The notes: a model not told the origin generated them from the sequence alone. A DNA stretch of 64,000 bases from 2-12-FULL-35-15 sp036386835 (GCA_036386835.1 DASVUX010000034.1:1-64000), one strand, 5' to 3'. Positions 9,115 to 17,702 are shown, counted from the first letter of the stretch. Made by a program: numbers and translations.

Positions 9115-10236
9115 ATGGCTAAGAAAGTGCAAAAAGGTAAACCTGCTAAAAAAGCAGCACAACCGGCTAAGAAAGCAGCGGCTAAGAAACCGGCTCAGAA
9201 GGCGGCACCAAAGAAAGCGTCTAAACCTGTAAAAAAAGCAGCTCCTAAAAAAGCAGCTAAAGTGGTTAAAAAGGCAGCTCCTAAGAAACCTGTTAAAAAA
9301 GCGGTGGCTAAGCCTGTTAAAAAAGCAGCAGCAAAAAAAATCATAAAGAAAGCTGCGCCTAAAGCTGTCCGTCCGACAGGCGGAAAAGCAGCAGCAAAAA
9401 AACCTGTTAAAAAAGTGATCGCGAAAAAAGCAGCCCCTAAAAAGCCTGTTAAAAAAGCGGTGGTAAACAAAATAGTTAAGAAAGCAGTTCCTCAAAAAGC
9501 GAAACCCGCTGCTAAAACTGCTCGCCCGGCAAGCGCAAAAGTGGTTCAGAAACCAATTGTGAAAGCTGTTGCAAAGGTTGTTAAAACCGTTGTGAAAGCC
9601 GTATCAAAAGCAATTTCCAAGCCGGCTGTAAAAGCACCGGAACCAAAGAAAACGGCAGCAGCCCCTGCTAAACCGGTTGTTGCTGAAAAACCTGTTATGC
9701 AGAAACCTGTCCCGGCCCCTAAGAAAAAAAGCCGTGATATGGATCTTGATGATGATGGAAGAAGCAGCAGCAGGGATGAAGCACCGATGATCGTGGAATA
9801 CAAGACCCCTTCGATCCGCAGGCCCCAGGGCCCGGCTCCGAAACCGCATATTAATACAGACACACGCACGCGTTATTCTGACAGTGAATTGAAAGAGTTC
9901 AAGGAATTGATCCTGAAGAAGCTTTCTGAAGCACAAAAAGATTATGAATTATTAAAGAGCACGCTATCTCATAAGGATGATCACGGTACAGATGATACTT
10001 CTCCGACATTCAAGCTGCTGGAAGACGGATCAGATGTTCTTTCAAAAGAAGAAACAGCACATCTTGCATCCCGCCAGGAGAAATTCATCCAGAACCTTCA
10101 GAATGCCCTGATCCGTATCGAGAATAAAACATACGGGATCTGCCGCGCAACAGGAAAGCTGATCTCAAAAGAGCGTTTAAGAAGCGTTCCTCACGCTACT
10201 CTAGCGATCGAAGCGAAGCTGGAGCAAAATGCATAA
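9115..10236 (+). CDS. DksA/TraR-like protein with a histone-H1-like Lys/Ala/Pro tail
   Basis: The protein has 373 residues in two unlike halves. Residues 1 to about 205 are almost only Lys, Ala, Pro and Val, in repeats of the type KKAAPKK, like the C-terminal tails of histone H1. After an acidic linker (DMDLDDDG, near 210) residues 250-373 match the DksA/TraR family: a coiled-coil region starting 'YSDSELKEF', then 'YGICRATGKLISKERL' at 340-355. In E. coli DksA this site holds a four-cysteine zinc finger; here only C343 remains, as in many Bacteroidota homologues. DksA proteins enter the RNA polymerase secondary channel and mediate the stringent response. The tail may bind nucleic acid or polyphosphate; that is inference. 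It lies one base after ileS. Confidence 0.8.
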   Translation: MAKKVQKGKPAKKAAQPAKKAAAKKPAQKAAPKKASKPVKKAAPKKAAKVVKKAAPKKPVKKAVAKPVKKAAAKKIIKKAAPKAVRPTGGKAAAKKPVKKVIAKKAAPKKPVKKAVVNKIVKKAVPQKAKPAAKTARPASAKVVQKPIVKAVAKVVKTVVKAVSKAISKPAVKAPEPKKTAAAPAKPVVAEKPVMQKPVPAPKKKSRDMDLDDDGRSSSRDEAPMIVEYKTPSIRRPQGPAPKPHINTDTRTRYSDSELKEFKELILKKLSEAQKDYELLKSTLSHKDDHGTDDTSPTFKLLEDGSDVLSKEETAHLASRQEKFIQNLQNALIRIENKTYGICRATGKLISKERLRSVPHATLAIEAKLEQNA

Positions 10237-10253
10237 TCTCAGTTATTATTTCT

Positions 10254-10282
10254 AAAAAGGCTGCCGGAAGGCAGCTTTTTTT
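10254..10282 (+). terminator. Intrinsic terminator of the ileS-dksA-like operon
   Basis: GGCTGCC (10259-10265), loop GGAA, and GGCAGC (10270-10275) are flanked by A and T runs, giving an extended stem and a T7 tail. It is 18 bases after the stop codon. Confidence 0.8.
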
Positions 10283-10343
10283 GTTTCAGCATATCCTCTT
10301 CAATATATGCGAAATATCTGTTTCGAAGCTGCGCGTGAGGCCT

Positions 10344-10498
10344 GAACCATCGCGATGCCGTGGTGCGTGTGGGGAGAAATCGATGGTTCTTGATTTTTTT
10401 GTAACTTTTTTTATCAAGGAAAAAAGTTGAAAAAGTTTGAAAGCGAAGAAGTCCTGTTCTTTTGTTTCTTTTCTATCAAGAGAAGAAACAAAGGTTAC
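10344..10498. repeat. Nested palindromic intergenic element
   Basis: Three inverted repeats are packed in 155 bases without a gene. GAACCATCG at 10344-10352 pairs with 10381-10389. A 9-bp AACTTTTTT hairpin spans 10403-10428. A 14-bp hairpin spans 10461-10474 and 10479-10492 with one G-T pair. GTAAC at 10401 and GTTAC at 10494 close the last two as ends of a 98-base unit. The two hairpins share the loop-side word ATCAAG. It looks like a REP- or MITE-type palindromic unit; a terminator or structured RNA is also possible. Confidence 0.45.
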
Positions 10499-10508
10499 AG
10501 TATTTTCA

Positions 10509-10516
10509 TACTTTTG
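10509..10516 (+). promoter_or_regulatory. -7 element of lspA
   Basis: TACTTTTG matches TAnnTTTG and lies 21 bases before the GTG at 10538. It makes the in-frame ATG at 10427 an unlikely start, since that ATG would be upstream of transcription. Confidence 0.55.
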
Positions 10517-10537
10517 TACTCAATAAAAACCGCATTT

Positions 10538-11200
10538 GTGAAAAAGCCTCTCTTCATTGTTCTCCTGATTCTCCTGATCGACCAGGTCATAAAAATATAC
10601 GTAAAAACCCATTTCTTTTTAGGTGATGAATATCGTATGGCTGATTGGGCCATCATTCATTTTACCGAGAATAACGGTATGGCATATGGGATGGAATTTG
10701 GCGGTGAATTCGGAAAGCTTGCACTGAGCATTTTCAGGATCATCGCTGTTGCAGGAATCGGTTATTATTTATGGAAGCTTAACAAGCAGAACGAAGACAG
10801 GCTGTATATCACCTGTATTGCCCTGATCTTTGCAGGAGCTGTCGGTAATATAATTGACAGCGCATTTTACGGCATCCTGTTCAGTGACAGCAGTTATGAG
10901 ATCGCACGGTTCCTCCCTGAAGAAGGAGGCTACTCTTCTTTCCTACATGGGAAAGTTGTCGATATGTTTTATTTCCCGATGATAGAAGGACATTTTCCTT
11001 CCTGGTTCCCGATCTGGGGCACAGAAGATTTTGTATTCTTTCGGCCTGTTTTTAATTTCGCTGACTTTTCCATCAGCCTTGGTGTATTCATTATTATCCT
11101 TTATCAAAAGCGCTTCTTCGCAAAGAAGGAAAACGAGGCAGGTACAGCAGCTCCGGCCGCAGCCAACACTGCCGGTCACGAAACCCCACCGGTTGTATAA
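10538..11200 (+). CDS. lspA: Lipoprotein signal peptidase II
   Basis: LspA is an inner-membrane aspartyl protease that cleaves the signal peptide of diacylglyceryl-prolipoproteins. From the GTG at 10538 the product has 220 residues and begins MKKPLFIVLL. The two catalytic aspartates sit in N104-I-I-D107 and N173-F-A-D176, and the conserved D15 and the 'FTENNGMAYG' loop are present. About 60 residues, including a long aromatic loop, lie between the two catalytic motifs, more than in the 160-residue E. coli enzyme. The C-terminal 25 residues are a soluble Ala/Pro tail. The open frame extends upstream to 10427, but the promoter box at 10509 argues for the GTG. A GT-C membrane protein follows 5 bases after the stop. 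Confidence 0.92.
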   Translation: MKKPLFIVLLILLIDQVIKIYVKTHFFLGDEYRMADWAIIHFTENNGMAYGMEFGGEFGKLALSIFRIIAVAGIGYYLWKLNKQNEDRLYITCIALIFAGAVGNIIDSAFYGILFSDSSYEIARFLPEEGGYSSFLHGKVVDMFYFPMIEGHFPSWFPIWGTEDFVFFRPVFNFADFSISLGVFIIILYQKRFFAKKENEAGTAAPAAANTAGHETPPVV

Positions 11201-11205
11201 TTACC

Positions 11206-12732
11206 ATGGCAGGTATCCTGGTCGCACGGAAATTAAGGAACAACGCCATTTACTTACTCTGTGCCTTTTCACTGCTCACAGCCGTTTTCTACAATGAGCA
11301 TAATCTCAGCAAGCTTCCAGCGGGAGGGGTCCGGGAAGGTGGGACCGTTATTACAAATGACGATGCGAGCTATTATAATCCGCCAAAAAACTTTTTAAGG
11401 AATGGAACCTGGGCAGAAGATTATGCGGGGAATGTGGGGCATTTCATCCGTCCACCGGGTTATGGGCTTTTATACCTTCCGCTTTTTTACTTCTTTGATG
11501 AGGTAAATGCCATTACTGTATTGAAGTGTTTACAATACCTGCTTTTTGCAATTTCGGTTTATTGGTTCTATAGTATCCTGATGATACTCACTTCCAATGC
11601 GCGATGGTCATTAATAACGAGTGCCCTTTACGGGCTCAGTCCCTTTGCAACAGGCTTCCTGTCGTATACACTCACAGAAGGGATAACTCCTGCTCTTATC
11701 CTCTTTTATGTTTACTCGCTGTTGAAGGCATACAGAAGTCCGGCTCCCGGAGAAAAGAACAGGCTTTATCTTTTCGCTTCCCTGCTCTTTGCATTCATCT
11801 TTATTGTGCGGCCGGTGCTTGGGATCTTTGGTGCGGTCCTGCTGATATTCCTGGTTAAGGACTACCATGCGCATCTGAAAAGTATGATAGCCCGGATTGT
11901 TCTTTTCGGAATGATAAGCATCAGCTTTATGCTGATATGGCAGGTAAGAAATTATAGTATCACGGGAAAATATGTGGGGCTTCATCCGATTTACTATGAA
12001 GATAACAATACGATCTATCGTGCGCCTTTCAGGGAATACTGGAGCTTTGCAGGATGCTGGGCGGAGCGGGGGGATAAAGGTTTTTCCTATATGGTCCCGA
12101 TGTGGGATGCTGCAATCCAGGGTGATACATCAGCCGTGTATGTAAATGCCGCAATAGACAACTTACCCGAACATGTTGTGAATCATTTCGGAGAAAGACG
12201 GCTGGGAAACGTGTTCAGGGATTACCAGGCGGCAGTGTTACATCAGAAGCCAGTCTATGATAAAGGCCTGCCGATGCCCATGGAAATGTCGGATGCAGAA
12301 AAGAAAGTTGTCGATGGTTTCAGGGGCCTTACTTCCGAATATAAAAAGGAATTTCCTTTTCAGTATTATGTTCTTTCGCCTGTTAAGGTTTATGGGTTAC
12401 TTGCGTTTCATTCCAATCTTTCCCTCTATATTTTCCAGCGGACTTATCGGGGTGCATGGTGGATGGAAGCTCTCCGTTTTATTTTTTATTCCCTGCATGG
12501 TTTGTGTTTCCTGTTCGTATTTCTCAATATGATCCGGATCAAAAGGGATCTTCTTCCTTCTGTGGTTTTGGGGTGGGTTCCTTTCCTGTACATTTTTTAT
12601 CTCTGCTTTGTCCAGAGAGGAGTGGAGGAGAGGTATACGTTGCCGGTGTTGCCCTTGCTTATGATCGGGATTATTTATGCGGCCGTAGGGTTATACAGGA
12701 AATATATCATCATTAAAACGTCATCCGGATGA
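11206..12732 (+). CDS. Multi-pass membrane protein, GT-C/family 39 glycosyltransferase-like
   Basis: The 508-residue protein has about ten hydrophobic segments. The first is at 13-28, followed by a periplasmic loop with acidic pair D52-D53 in 'TNDDASYY' and, further on, 'FIRPPGYGLLYLP'. An acidic pair after the first helix, followed by an aromatic/Pro-Gly strip, is the usual layout of GT-C enzymes of the ArnT/PMT/GT39 type, which move a sugar from a polyprenyl-phosphate carrier to lipid or protein. A large loop at about 265-380 would be periplasmic. It lies 5 bases after lspA, so co-transcription is likely. The substrate cannot be told from sequence. It ends 4 bases from the convergent asd gene. 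Confidence 0.65.
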   Translation: MAGILVARKLRNNAIYLLCAFSLLTAVFYNEHNLSKLPAGGVREGGTVITNDDASYYNPPKNFLRNGTWAEDYAGNVGHFIRPPGYGLLYLPLFYFFDEVNAITVLKCLQYLLFAISVYWFYSILMILTSNARWSLITSALYGLSPFATGFLSYTLTEGITPALILFYVYSLLKAYRSPAPGEKNRLYLFASLLFAFIFIVRPVLGIFGAVLLIFLVKDYHAHLKSMIARIVLFGMISISFMLIWQVRNYSITGKYVGLHPIYYEDNNTIYRAPFREYWSFAGCWAERGDKGFSYMVPMWDAAIQGDTSAVYVNAAIDNLPEHVVNHFGERRLGNVFRDYQAAVLHQKPVYDKGLPMPMEMSDAEKKVVDGFRGLTSEYKKEFPFQYYVLSPVKVYGLLAFHSNLSLYIFQRTYRGAWWMEALRFIFYSLHGLCFLFVFLNMIRIKRDLLPSVVLGWVPFLYIFYLCFVQRGVEERYTLPVLPLLMIGIIYAAVGLYRKYIIIKTSSG

Positions 12733-12736
12733 CCGT

Positions 12737-13726
12737 TTATACCAGCTTTTTATCCATCAAATACTCCGCGATCTGAATAGCATTAGTAGCTGCGCCTTTT
12801 CTTAGGTTATCCGAAACGATCCACATGTTCAGTGTTTTTGGCTGGGTCTCATCCCTTCTTAATCTCCCTACAAACACTTCATCCTTATCATGCGCATCCA
12901 TGGGCATTGGATATTTCAGGTTCTTCACATCATCCACCAGGATTACACCGGGTTCGTTTTGTAAAATGTTCCTGATATCGTTCAATTCAAATTCATTTTC
13001 GAACTCTACATTTACACTTTCGCTGTGTCCGCCCATAACCGGGATTCGCACAGTGGTGGCTGTAACGCGGATGCTGTCATCACCCATGATTTTTTTTGTT
13101 TCGTTCACCATCTTCATTTCTTCTTTTGTGTAGCCATTATCGGTAAACACATCGATCTGGGGAATTACATTTAAGTCGATCGGGTAAGCATAAGCCATTT
13201 CACCTTTAATTCCTTTCCGCTCGTTCATCATCTGGTCAACTGCTTTTACACCTGTGCCCGTAACCGACTGATATGTTGAAACAACGATTCTCCGGATTTT
13301 ATATTTTTTATGAAGCGGGTTTAATGCAACGACCATCTGTATTGTCGAGCAATTGGGATTAGCGATCACTTTATCGTTGGCTGTTAAGGACCCTGCATTG
13401 ATTTCCGGTACTACCAGCTTTTTCGAAGGGTCCATCCTCCAGGCCGATGAATTATCAATCACGGTTATTCCTGCAGCAGCGAATTTCGGTGCCCATTCCA
13501 GTGAAGTGCTTCCTCCTGCAGAGAATAAGGCCACTGCGGGTTTCATGTCGATGGCTGCCTGCATTCCAACCACCTTGTATTTATTACCCTTATAGGAAAC
13601 TTCTTTACCAACTGATCTTTCGGATGCTACCGGGATAAGTTCGGTTACAGGGAAATTACGCTCTTCAAGAACCTGGATCATTTTTGTGCCTACAAGTCCT
13701 GTGGCACCTACGACTGCTACTTTCAT
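12737..13726 (-). CDS. asd: Aspartate-semialdehyde dehydrogenase
   Basis: This enzyme reduces aspartyl phosphate to aspartate semialdehyde with NADPH, the branch point for Lys/diaminopimelate, Thr and Met. The 329-residue protein has the N-terminal nucleotide-binding strip VGATGLVG at 6-13 and the catalytic C126 in 'NPNCSTIQ'. The 'RIPVMGGHSESV' strip carries the acid/base histidine. Length and motifs fit the bacterial family closely. It starts at the ATG at 13724-13726 and runs convergent to the membrane protein. A terminator upstream at 13797-13826 insulates it from the small transcript behind it. Confidence 0.95.
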   Translation of the reverse strand: MKVAVVGATGLVGTKMIQVLEERNFPVTELIPVASERSVGKEVSYKGNKYKVVGMQAAIDMKPAVALFSAGGSTSLEWAPKFAAAGITVIDNSSAWRMDPSKKLVVPEINAGSLTANDKVIANPNCSTIQMVVALNPLHKKYKIRRIVVSTYQSVTGTGVKAVDQMMNERKGIKGEMAYAYPIDLNVIPQIDVFTDNGYTKEEMKMVNETKKIMGDDSIRVTATTVRIPVMGGHSESVNVEFENEFELNDIRNILQNEPGVILVDDVKNLKYPMPMDAHDKDEVFVGRLRRDETQPKTLNMWIVSDNLRKGAATNAIQIAEYLMDKKLV

Positions 13727-13796
13727 ATTGTTCTGTTTAACCCTCTATTCCGCAGAGCAAGGGTGAGGTTTTGCTTTTAGCTGTTATTGCATGGTC

Positions 13797-13826
13797 AAAA
13801 AAAAGCCTCTCCAACCAGGAAAGGCT
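13797..13826 (-). terminator. Intrinsic terminator of the 19-codon transcript
   Basis: On the minus strand AGCCTTTCC pairs with GGAGAGGCT around loop TGGTT (9 bp with one G-T pair), followed by eight Ts. It lies 28 bases after the stop of the small reading frame at 13854. Confidence 0.8.
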
Positions 13827-13853
13827 CTTAGTGATTATTGTATATAAAACACT

Positions 13854-13913
13854 TTAAACCCTTTCCTGCGGGAAACGTTTTTTAACGTGCTTTTTGTTTT
13901 TCAGTTCCATCAT
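13854..13913 (-). CDS. Small basic peptide, 19 codons, with own promoter and terminator
   Basis: The frame starts with two ATG codons (13911-13913 and 13908-13910) and encodes MMELKNKKHVKKRFPQERV, rich in Lys and Arg. I do not recognise it. What makes it credible is the setting: a full promoter (TTTTG, 20 bases, TAGGTTTG) 12 bases upstream of the first ATG and a strong terminator 28 bases after the stop. The expected transcript is only about 120 nt with a 5' leader of roughly 6 bases. It could also be a small RNA with a chance reading frame. Conservation of the peptide against that of the RNA would decide. Confidence 0.5.
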   Translation of the reverse strand: MMELKNKKHVKKRFPQERV

Positions 13914-13925
13914 AATTTTGTGCTG

Positions 13926-13958
13926 CAAACCTATATTTTTTTTCCGATCCGGCCAAAA
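13926..13958 (-). promoter_or_regulatory. Promoter of the 19-codon transcript
   Basis: The reverse complement gives TTTTG (13954-13958), 20 bases, then TAGGTTTG (13926-13933), a perfect match to the Bacteroidota -33/-7 pattern. Confidence 0.75.
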
Positions 13959-14051
13959 TATATGCCTCTTTTAAATAAAGATCATCCTGGGGTCTTCAGA
14001 ATTTAATGCCCGCTTAATACAGCCCCGCCTGCATTTTTAGTATATTTACGA

Positions 14052-14059
14052 TTGCTTTG
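14052..14059 (+). promoter_or_regulatory. Weak -7 element of the lamin-tail gene
   Basis: TTGCTTTG differs from TAnnTTTG at one position and lies 13 bases before the chosen ATG at 14073. The TTG in it is in frame with the gene but is unlikely to be the start. Confidence 0.35.
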
Positions 14060-14072
14060 TAAAAGATCATTC

Positions 14073-17000
14073 ATGTACAGGATATTATTTATTTTTCTTT
14101 TTATCACATCCATCGCTGGCGCCCAGGTTAATGATAATTTTTCTGATGGTGACTTTACGTCATCCCCCGCCTGGTCCGGGGATAATGCTGATTTTACGGT
14201 AGTTGGAGGACAGCTCCGCTCGAATGCCAATACTGCTTCTTATGGCTTTTACCTCAGCACCCCGTCCGCTGCCGGTACTAACACGCAATGGGAATTGCTC
14301 GTGAACCTGCAGTTTCAGACTTCCTCTGCAAATTATGTGGACATTTATCTTACTTCAGATTCTGCAAATCTTCAAAGCACCACACACAGCGGGTATTTTG
14401 TCCGGGTGGGTAATACCTCCGATGAGATCAGCCTCTACAAGAGAGTTTCCGGAACTAATTCCGAGATCATTGACGGGACTGATGCCCAAACCAACAGCTC
14501 GAACAATCTTGTCAGGATCAAAGTAACGCGGGATGCATCCAATATGTGGACTTTGCAGCGCGACCTGACAGGAACAGGCAACAGTTATTTTACAGAAGGT
14601 ACTGTTGTGGATGCTTCAATTCCGGGTTCGTCCTATTTCGGGATCTTCATTCAGCAGTCAACTGCTTCGTTCCACCTTAAACATTTTTTTGATGATATCT
14701 ATGTCGGGCCGGTCATTGTTGATAATACCCCACCTTCAATCACTTCCCTTACTGTGATTTCTGCAAATCAGCTGGATGTATTATTCAGTGAGAATGTTGA
14801 ACTGGCCACCTCGCAAACAACATCTAACTACAGTTCAGATAACGGTTTGGGGAACCCTGCTTCTGCTGTAAGGGATGCAGCCAGTCTTAATCTTGTTCAC
14901 CTTGCATTCGGCACTAATTTTACAAATGCAGTAACGAATACGCTTACGGTGGACAACGTGCAGGACCTTAGCGGTAATGCGATCAGCTCTGCTGCTGCAG
15001 CCTTTATTTATTTTGCACCTGTTACTTCTTCATTCAGGGATGTTATCATCAATGAGATCTATGCAGATCCATCTCCGCAGGTGGCGCTGCCTTTCACCGA
15101 ATTTATTGAACTATATAACAGGAGCACCAACACGTTTAATCTTGGCGGATGGAAATTATCCGATGGTTCTACAACAGCGACACTTGGCAGTTTTGTTCTG
15201 ATGTCCAACCAGCATGTGATCATATGTGCTGTTGCCGACACTGCATCCTACAGTCCTTTCGGGCTTGTTTTAGGGGTACCAGCTTTACCTTCGCTGAATA
15301 ATACAGGTGACAATATCTTTCTACAGAACAGCTCACTGGTCATGATCGATTCGGTGAATTATTCCGACAGCTGGTACCGGGATGCCGTAAAAATGGATGG
15401 CGGCTGGACACTGGAACTGATAAACCCGAATGCTCCGGGCGGATGTCCTCCTTCAAATAACTGGATCGCTTCAGCTCACCCCGCTGGAGGAACCCCGGGC
15501 ACCCAGAATAGTGTTTTTTCTTCTGCCCCGGATGCTACAGCGCCATCGATCGTTTCGGTTGCGGTGATCGATTCAATGCATGTATCAGTTTGTTTCAGTG
15601 AAGCTATCGATGTTTCCCAGGTCGGTAGTGCTGCAAATTATAATATTCCCGGGATCGGGGCTCCTGTTTCCGTGATGGCCAATGCCATGTTAAGCTGTGC
15701 TGATCTTACCTTGGGGACTGCCCTCAGCTCTTCTCAAAGCTATACATTAAACATCAGTAACATGTCGGATTGCTCAGGCAACCCGCTTAATCCTTCAGCA
15801 GCAAACTTCGATTATTATAAAGCCAGGCCGTTTGATATCGTGATCAATGAGATCATGGCCGACCCTGACAATACGATAGGTGGCGGCCTCATCCAGTATG
15901 AATATGTAGAACTTCACAACCGCACACCTTATGCAGTAAATCTGGATAGCTGGCAGTACACTGCAGGTACCAACACTAAACTTCTCCCGAATGTAAATAT
16001 TGCAGCCAATGGGTTTGTCGTGCTTACTACAACTACGAATGCGCCCTTGTTCCCTGCTTCTGCAAATGCGATAGGTGTTGTGAGCTTCCCGGGCTTAACG
16101 AACACCGGACAAACCCTTACCTTAAGAACGCCTGGTGGAATGATCATCTCGTCTGTGTCGTATAATGGTTCCTGGTACCGTGATGCCGCAAAAGAAAACG
16201 GTGGCTGGAGCATGGAGCAGATCGACCCCAATAATCCCTGTGAGGGCATGTTAAACTGGCGGGCTTCCAATCATGTCTCAGGCGGCACCCCGGGAGCACA
16301 AAATTCTGTTTATGCTTCCAATCCCGACAATTCAGCTCCGCGGCTTGTAAGGGTTTCTATTATTGCTAATGATACCATACAGCTTTTCTTTAACGAGGCT
16401 CTTGACAGCTTAAGCATGCTGAGCCCTGCTCTTTATTCTATAGACAATGGCATTGGGATACCAATAAATGTGAAGCCTGTAGGTCCCGACTTTAAAAGCG
16501 TGAGGCTCGCGATAACATCTGCATTACAGCAGGGTATAACTTATAAAGTAACTGTAAATAATGCTGCAAAGGATTGCGCGGGAAACACTATCGGTTCAGG
16601 CAATTCAGCACGCTTTGCTATTCCTTCGGCAGCAGCGGCCAATGACATAGTGATAAATGAAATTCTGTTTGATCCCGATAGCGAAGGGGTGGATTTTGTT
16701 GAGATCTACAATCGCTCTTCCAAAGTGATCGATCTTAAAACACTAACATTGTGTGAATACGATACTGTAAACAGCATCCCAATAAATCCTAAAGTGATCA
16801 CAGCAGAAGGCTACCTCCTTTTTCCGCAGGAGTATCTTGTCCTTAGCACCAACGGGGGAGTAGTCAAAGCCCGCTTTCATACGCCTGCCCCGGAAGCATT
16901 CCTGGATCTGGATGCCCTTCCTTCAATGGATAATACCGAGGGCGCGGTCTGCATCGCAAAAGGATTTACACTGATCGATTATTTCAGGTATAATGAGAAC

Positions 17001-17483
17001 ATGCATTTTCCCCTGCTGAATAATGTGGAGAATGTGTCCTTGGAAAGAATTGATTTCAATCGTCCTTCCGGGGACAGGACCAACTGGCATTCTGCAGCTG
17101 AGGCGGTTGGCTTTGCAACACCAGGCTATCAGAATTCGCAGTATAATGATGCGGTTGAAACCGATAATGCAATTGAGGTGACACCGGAGATCTTTTCACC
17201 GGACGAAGACGGGATGAACGATGTGGTTGATATCAGTTATCATTTCAGTACCCCGGGATTTGTAGCGAATATCAGTATTTACGACAGTAAGGGCAGACTG
17301 GTGAAGAACCTCGTAAGGAACGAGCTGCTTGGGATCAATGGCACTTTCAGCTGGGATGGGGTAAACGAAGAGCGGGAAAAAGCAAGGATCGGGATCTACA
17401 TCGTTTTCACAGAAGTGTTTGATGCTTCTGGAAATGTGAAGCATTATAAGAAGACCTGCGTGCTTGCAGGGAAGCTGGATTAA
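14073..17483 (+). CDS. Surface protein with lamin-tail and Ig-like repeats and a C-terminal sorting-type domain
   Basis: The 1136-residue protein has a signal peptide (1-17, ending IAGA-Q18). Residues 20-210 form a concanavalin-like domain. Then come three alternating units: a Big_5-type Ig domain opening with 'PPSITSLTV' or 'APSIVSVAV', and a lamin-tail domain opening 'INEIYADP', 'INEIMADP' or 'INEILFDP' with 'VELHNR'/'ELYNR' strips. The first two lamin-tail units carry 'SWYRDA' and close with 'GGTPG.QNSV'. The last 95 residues, from 'ITPEIFSPDEDGMNDV', look like the FlgD-Ig/CHU_C-type C-terminal domain of T9SS cargo. The likely location is the cell surface. The stop overlaps the start of a small membrane protein by one base (TAATG). 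Confidence 0.8.
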   Translation: MYRILFIFLFITSIAGAQVNDNFSDGDFTSSPAWSGDNADFTVVGGQLRSNANTASYGFYLSTPSAAGTNTQWELLVNLQFQTSSANYVDIYLTSDSANLQSTTHSGYFVRVGNTSDEISLYKRVSGTNSEIIDGTDAQTNSSNNLVRIKVTRDASNMWTLQRDLTGTGNSYFTEGTVVDASIPGSSYFGIFIQQSTASFHLKHFFDDIYVGPVIVDNTPPSITSLTVISANQLDVLFSENVELATSQTTSNYSSDNGLGNPASAVRDAASLNLVHLAFGTNFTNAVTNTLTVDNVQDLSGNAISSAAAAFIYFAPVTSSFRDVIINEIYADPSPQVALPFTEFIELYNRSTNTFNLGGWKLSDGSTTATLGSFVLMSNQHVIICAVADTASYSPFGLVLGVPALPSLNNTGDNIFLQNSSLVMIDSVNYSDSWYRDAVKMDGGWTLELINPNAPGGCPPSNNWIASAHPAGGTPGTQNSVFSSAPDATAPSIVSVAVIDSMHVSVCFSEAIDVSQVGSAANYNIPGIGAPVSVMANAMLSCADLTLGTALSSSQSYTLNISNMSDCSGNPLNPSAANFDYYKARPFDIVINEIMADPDNTIGGGLIQYEYVELHNRTPYAVNLDSWQYTAGTNTKLLPNVNIAANGFVVLTTTTNAPLFPASANAIGVVSFPGLTNTGQTLTLRTPGGMIISSVSYNGSWYRDAAKENGGWSMEQIDPNNPCEGMLNWRASNHVSGGTPGAQNSVYASNPDNSAPRLVRVSIIANDTIQLFFNEALDSLSMLSPALYSIDNGIGIPINVKPVGPDFKSVRLAITSALQQGITYKVTVNNAAKDCAGNTIGSGNSARFAIPSAAAANDIVINEILFDPDSEGVDFVEIYNRSSKVIDLKTLTLCEYDTVNSIPINPKVITAEGYLLFPQEYLVLSTNGGVVKARFHTPAPEAFLDLDALPSMDNTEGAVCIAKGFTLIDYFRYNENMHFPLLNNVENVSLERIDFNRPSGDRTNWHSAAEAVGFATPGYQNSQYNDAVETDNAIEVTPEIFSPDEDGMNDVVDISYHFSTPGFVANISIYDSKGRLVKNLVRNELLGINGTFSWDGVNEEREKARIGIYIVFTEVFDASGNVKHYKKTCVLAGKLD

Positions 17484-17680
17484 TGAACTTTTTAGTTTCG
17501 ACATACACCGGCTCGCTTATAATGGTTGCCATGGGAAGCGCAATTATTCTATGGGCGATCAGGAGGCCTCAAAAGAAAGAAGAGTCCTATCCGTATGATA
17601 TGAAGCGCTGGGCTGCCGGAATAGCGTTTCTGCTGCTTGGAATAACCGTTTTTGTAGGAAAGCTTACCGGTCAACTCTGA
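17483..17680 (+). CDS. Small two-helix membrane protein
   Basis: The 65-residue product has two hydrophobic helices, about 8-25 and 44-61, separated by a short charged loop with RRPQKKEE. Its ATG shares one base with the stop of the lamin-tail gene, which suggests translational coupling. I do not recognise a family. It may help insertion or stability of the large surface protein or simply be co-transcribed with it. Confidence 0.65.
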   Translation: MNFLVSTYTGSLIMVAMGSAIILWAIRRPQKKEESYPYDMKRWAAGIAFLLLGITVFVGKLTGQL

Positions 17681-17702
17681 TTGTCTGCCAGGGAGAATAT
17701 TT

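Noticed and set aside
9091..9495. Phe/Arg/Cys-rich open frame on the minus strand
   Set aside because: It is the antisense shadow of the Lys/Ala repeats of the DksA-like protein; its odd composition follows from the repeated AAA/GCN codons on the other strand.
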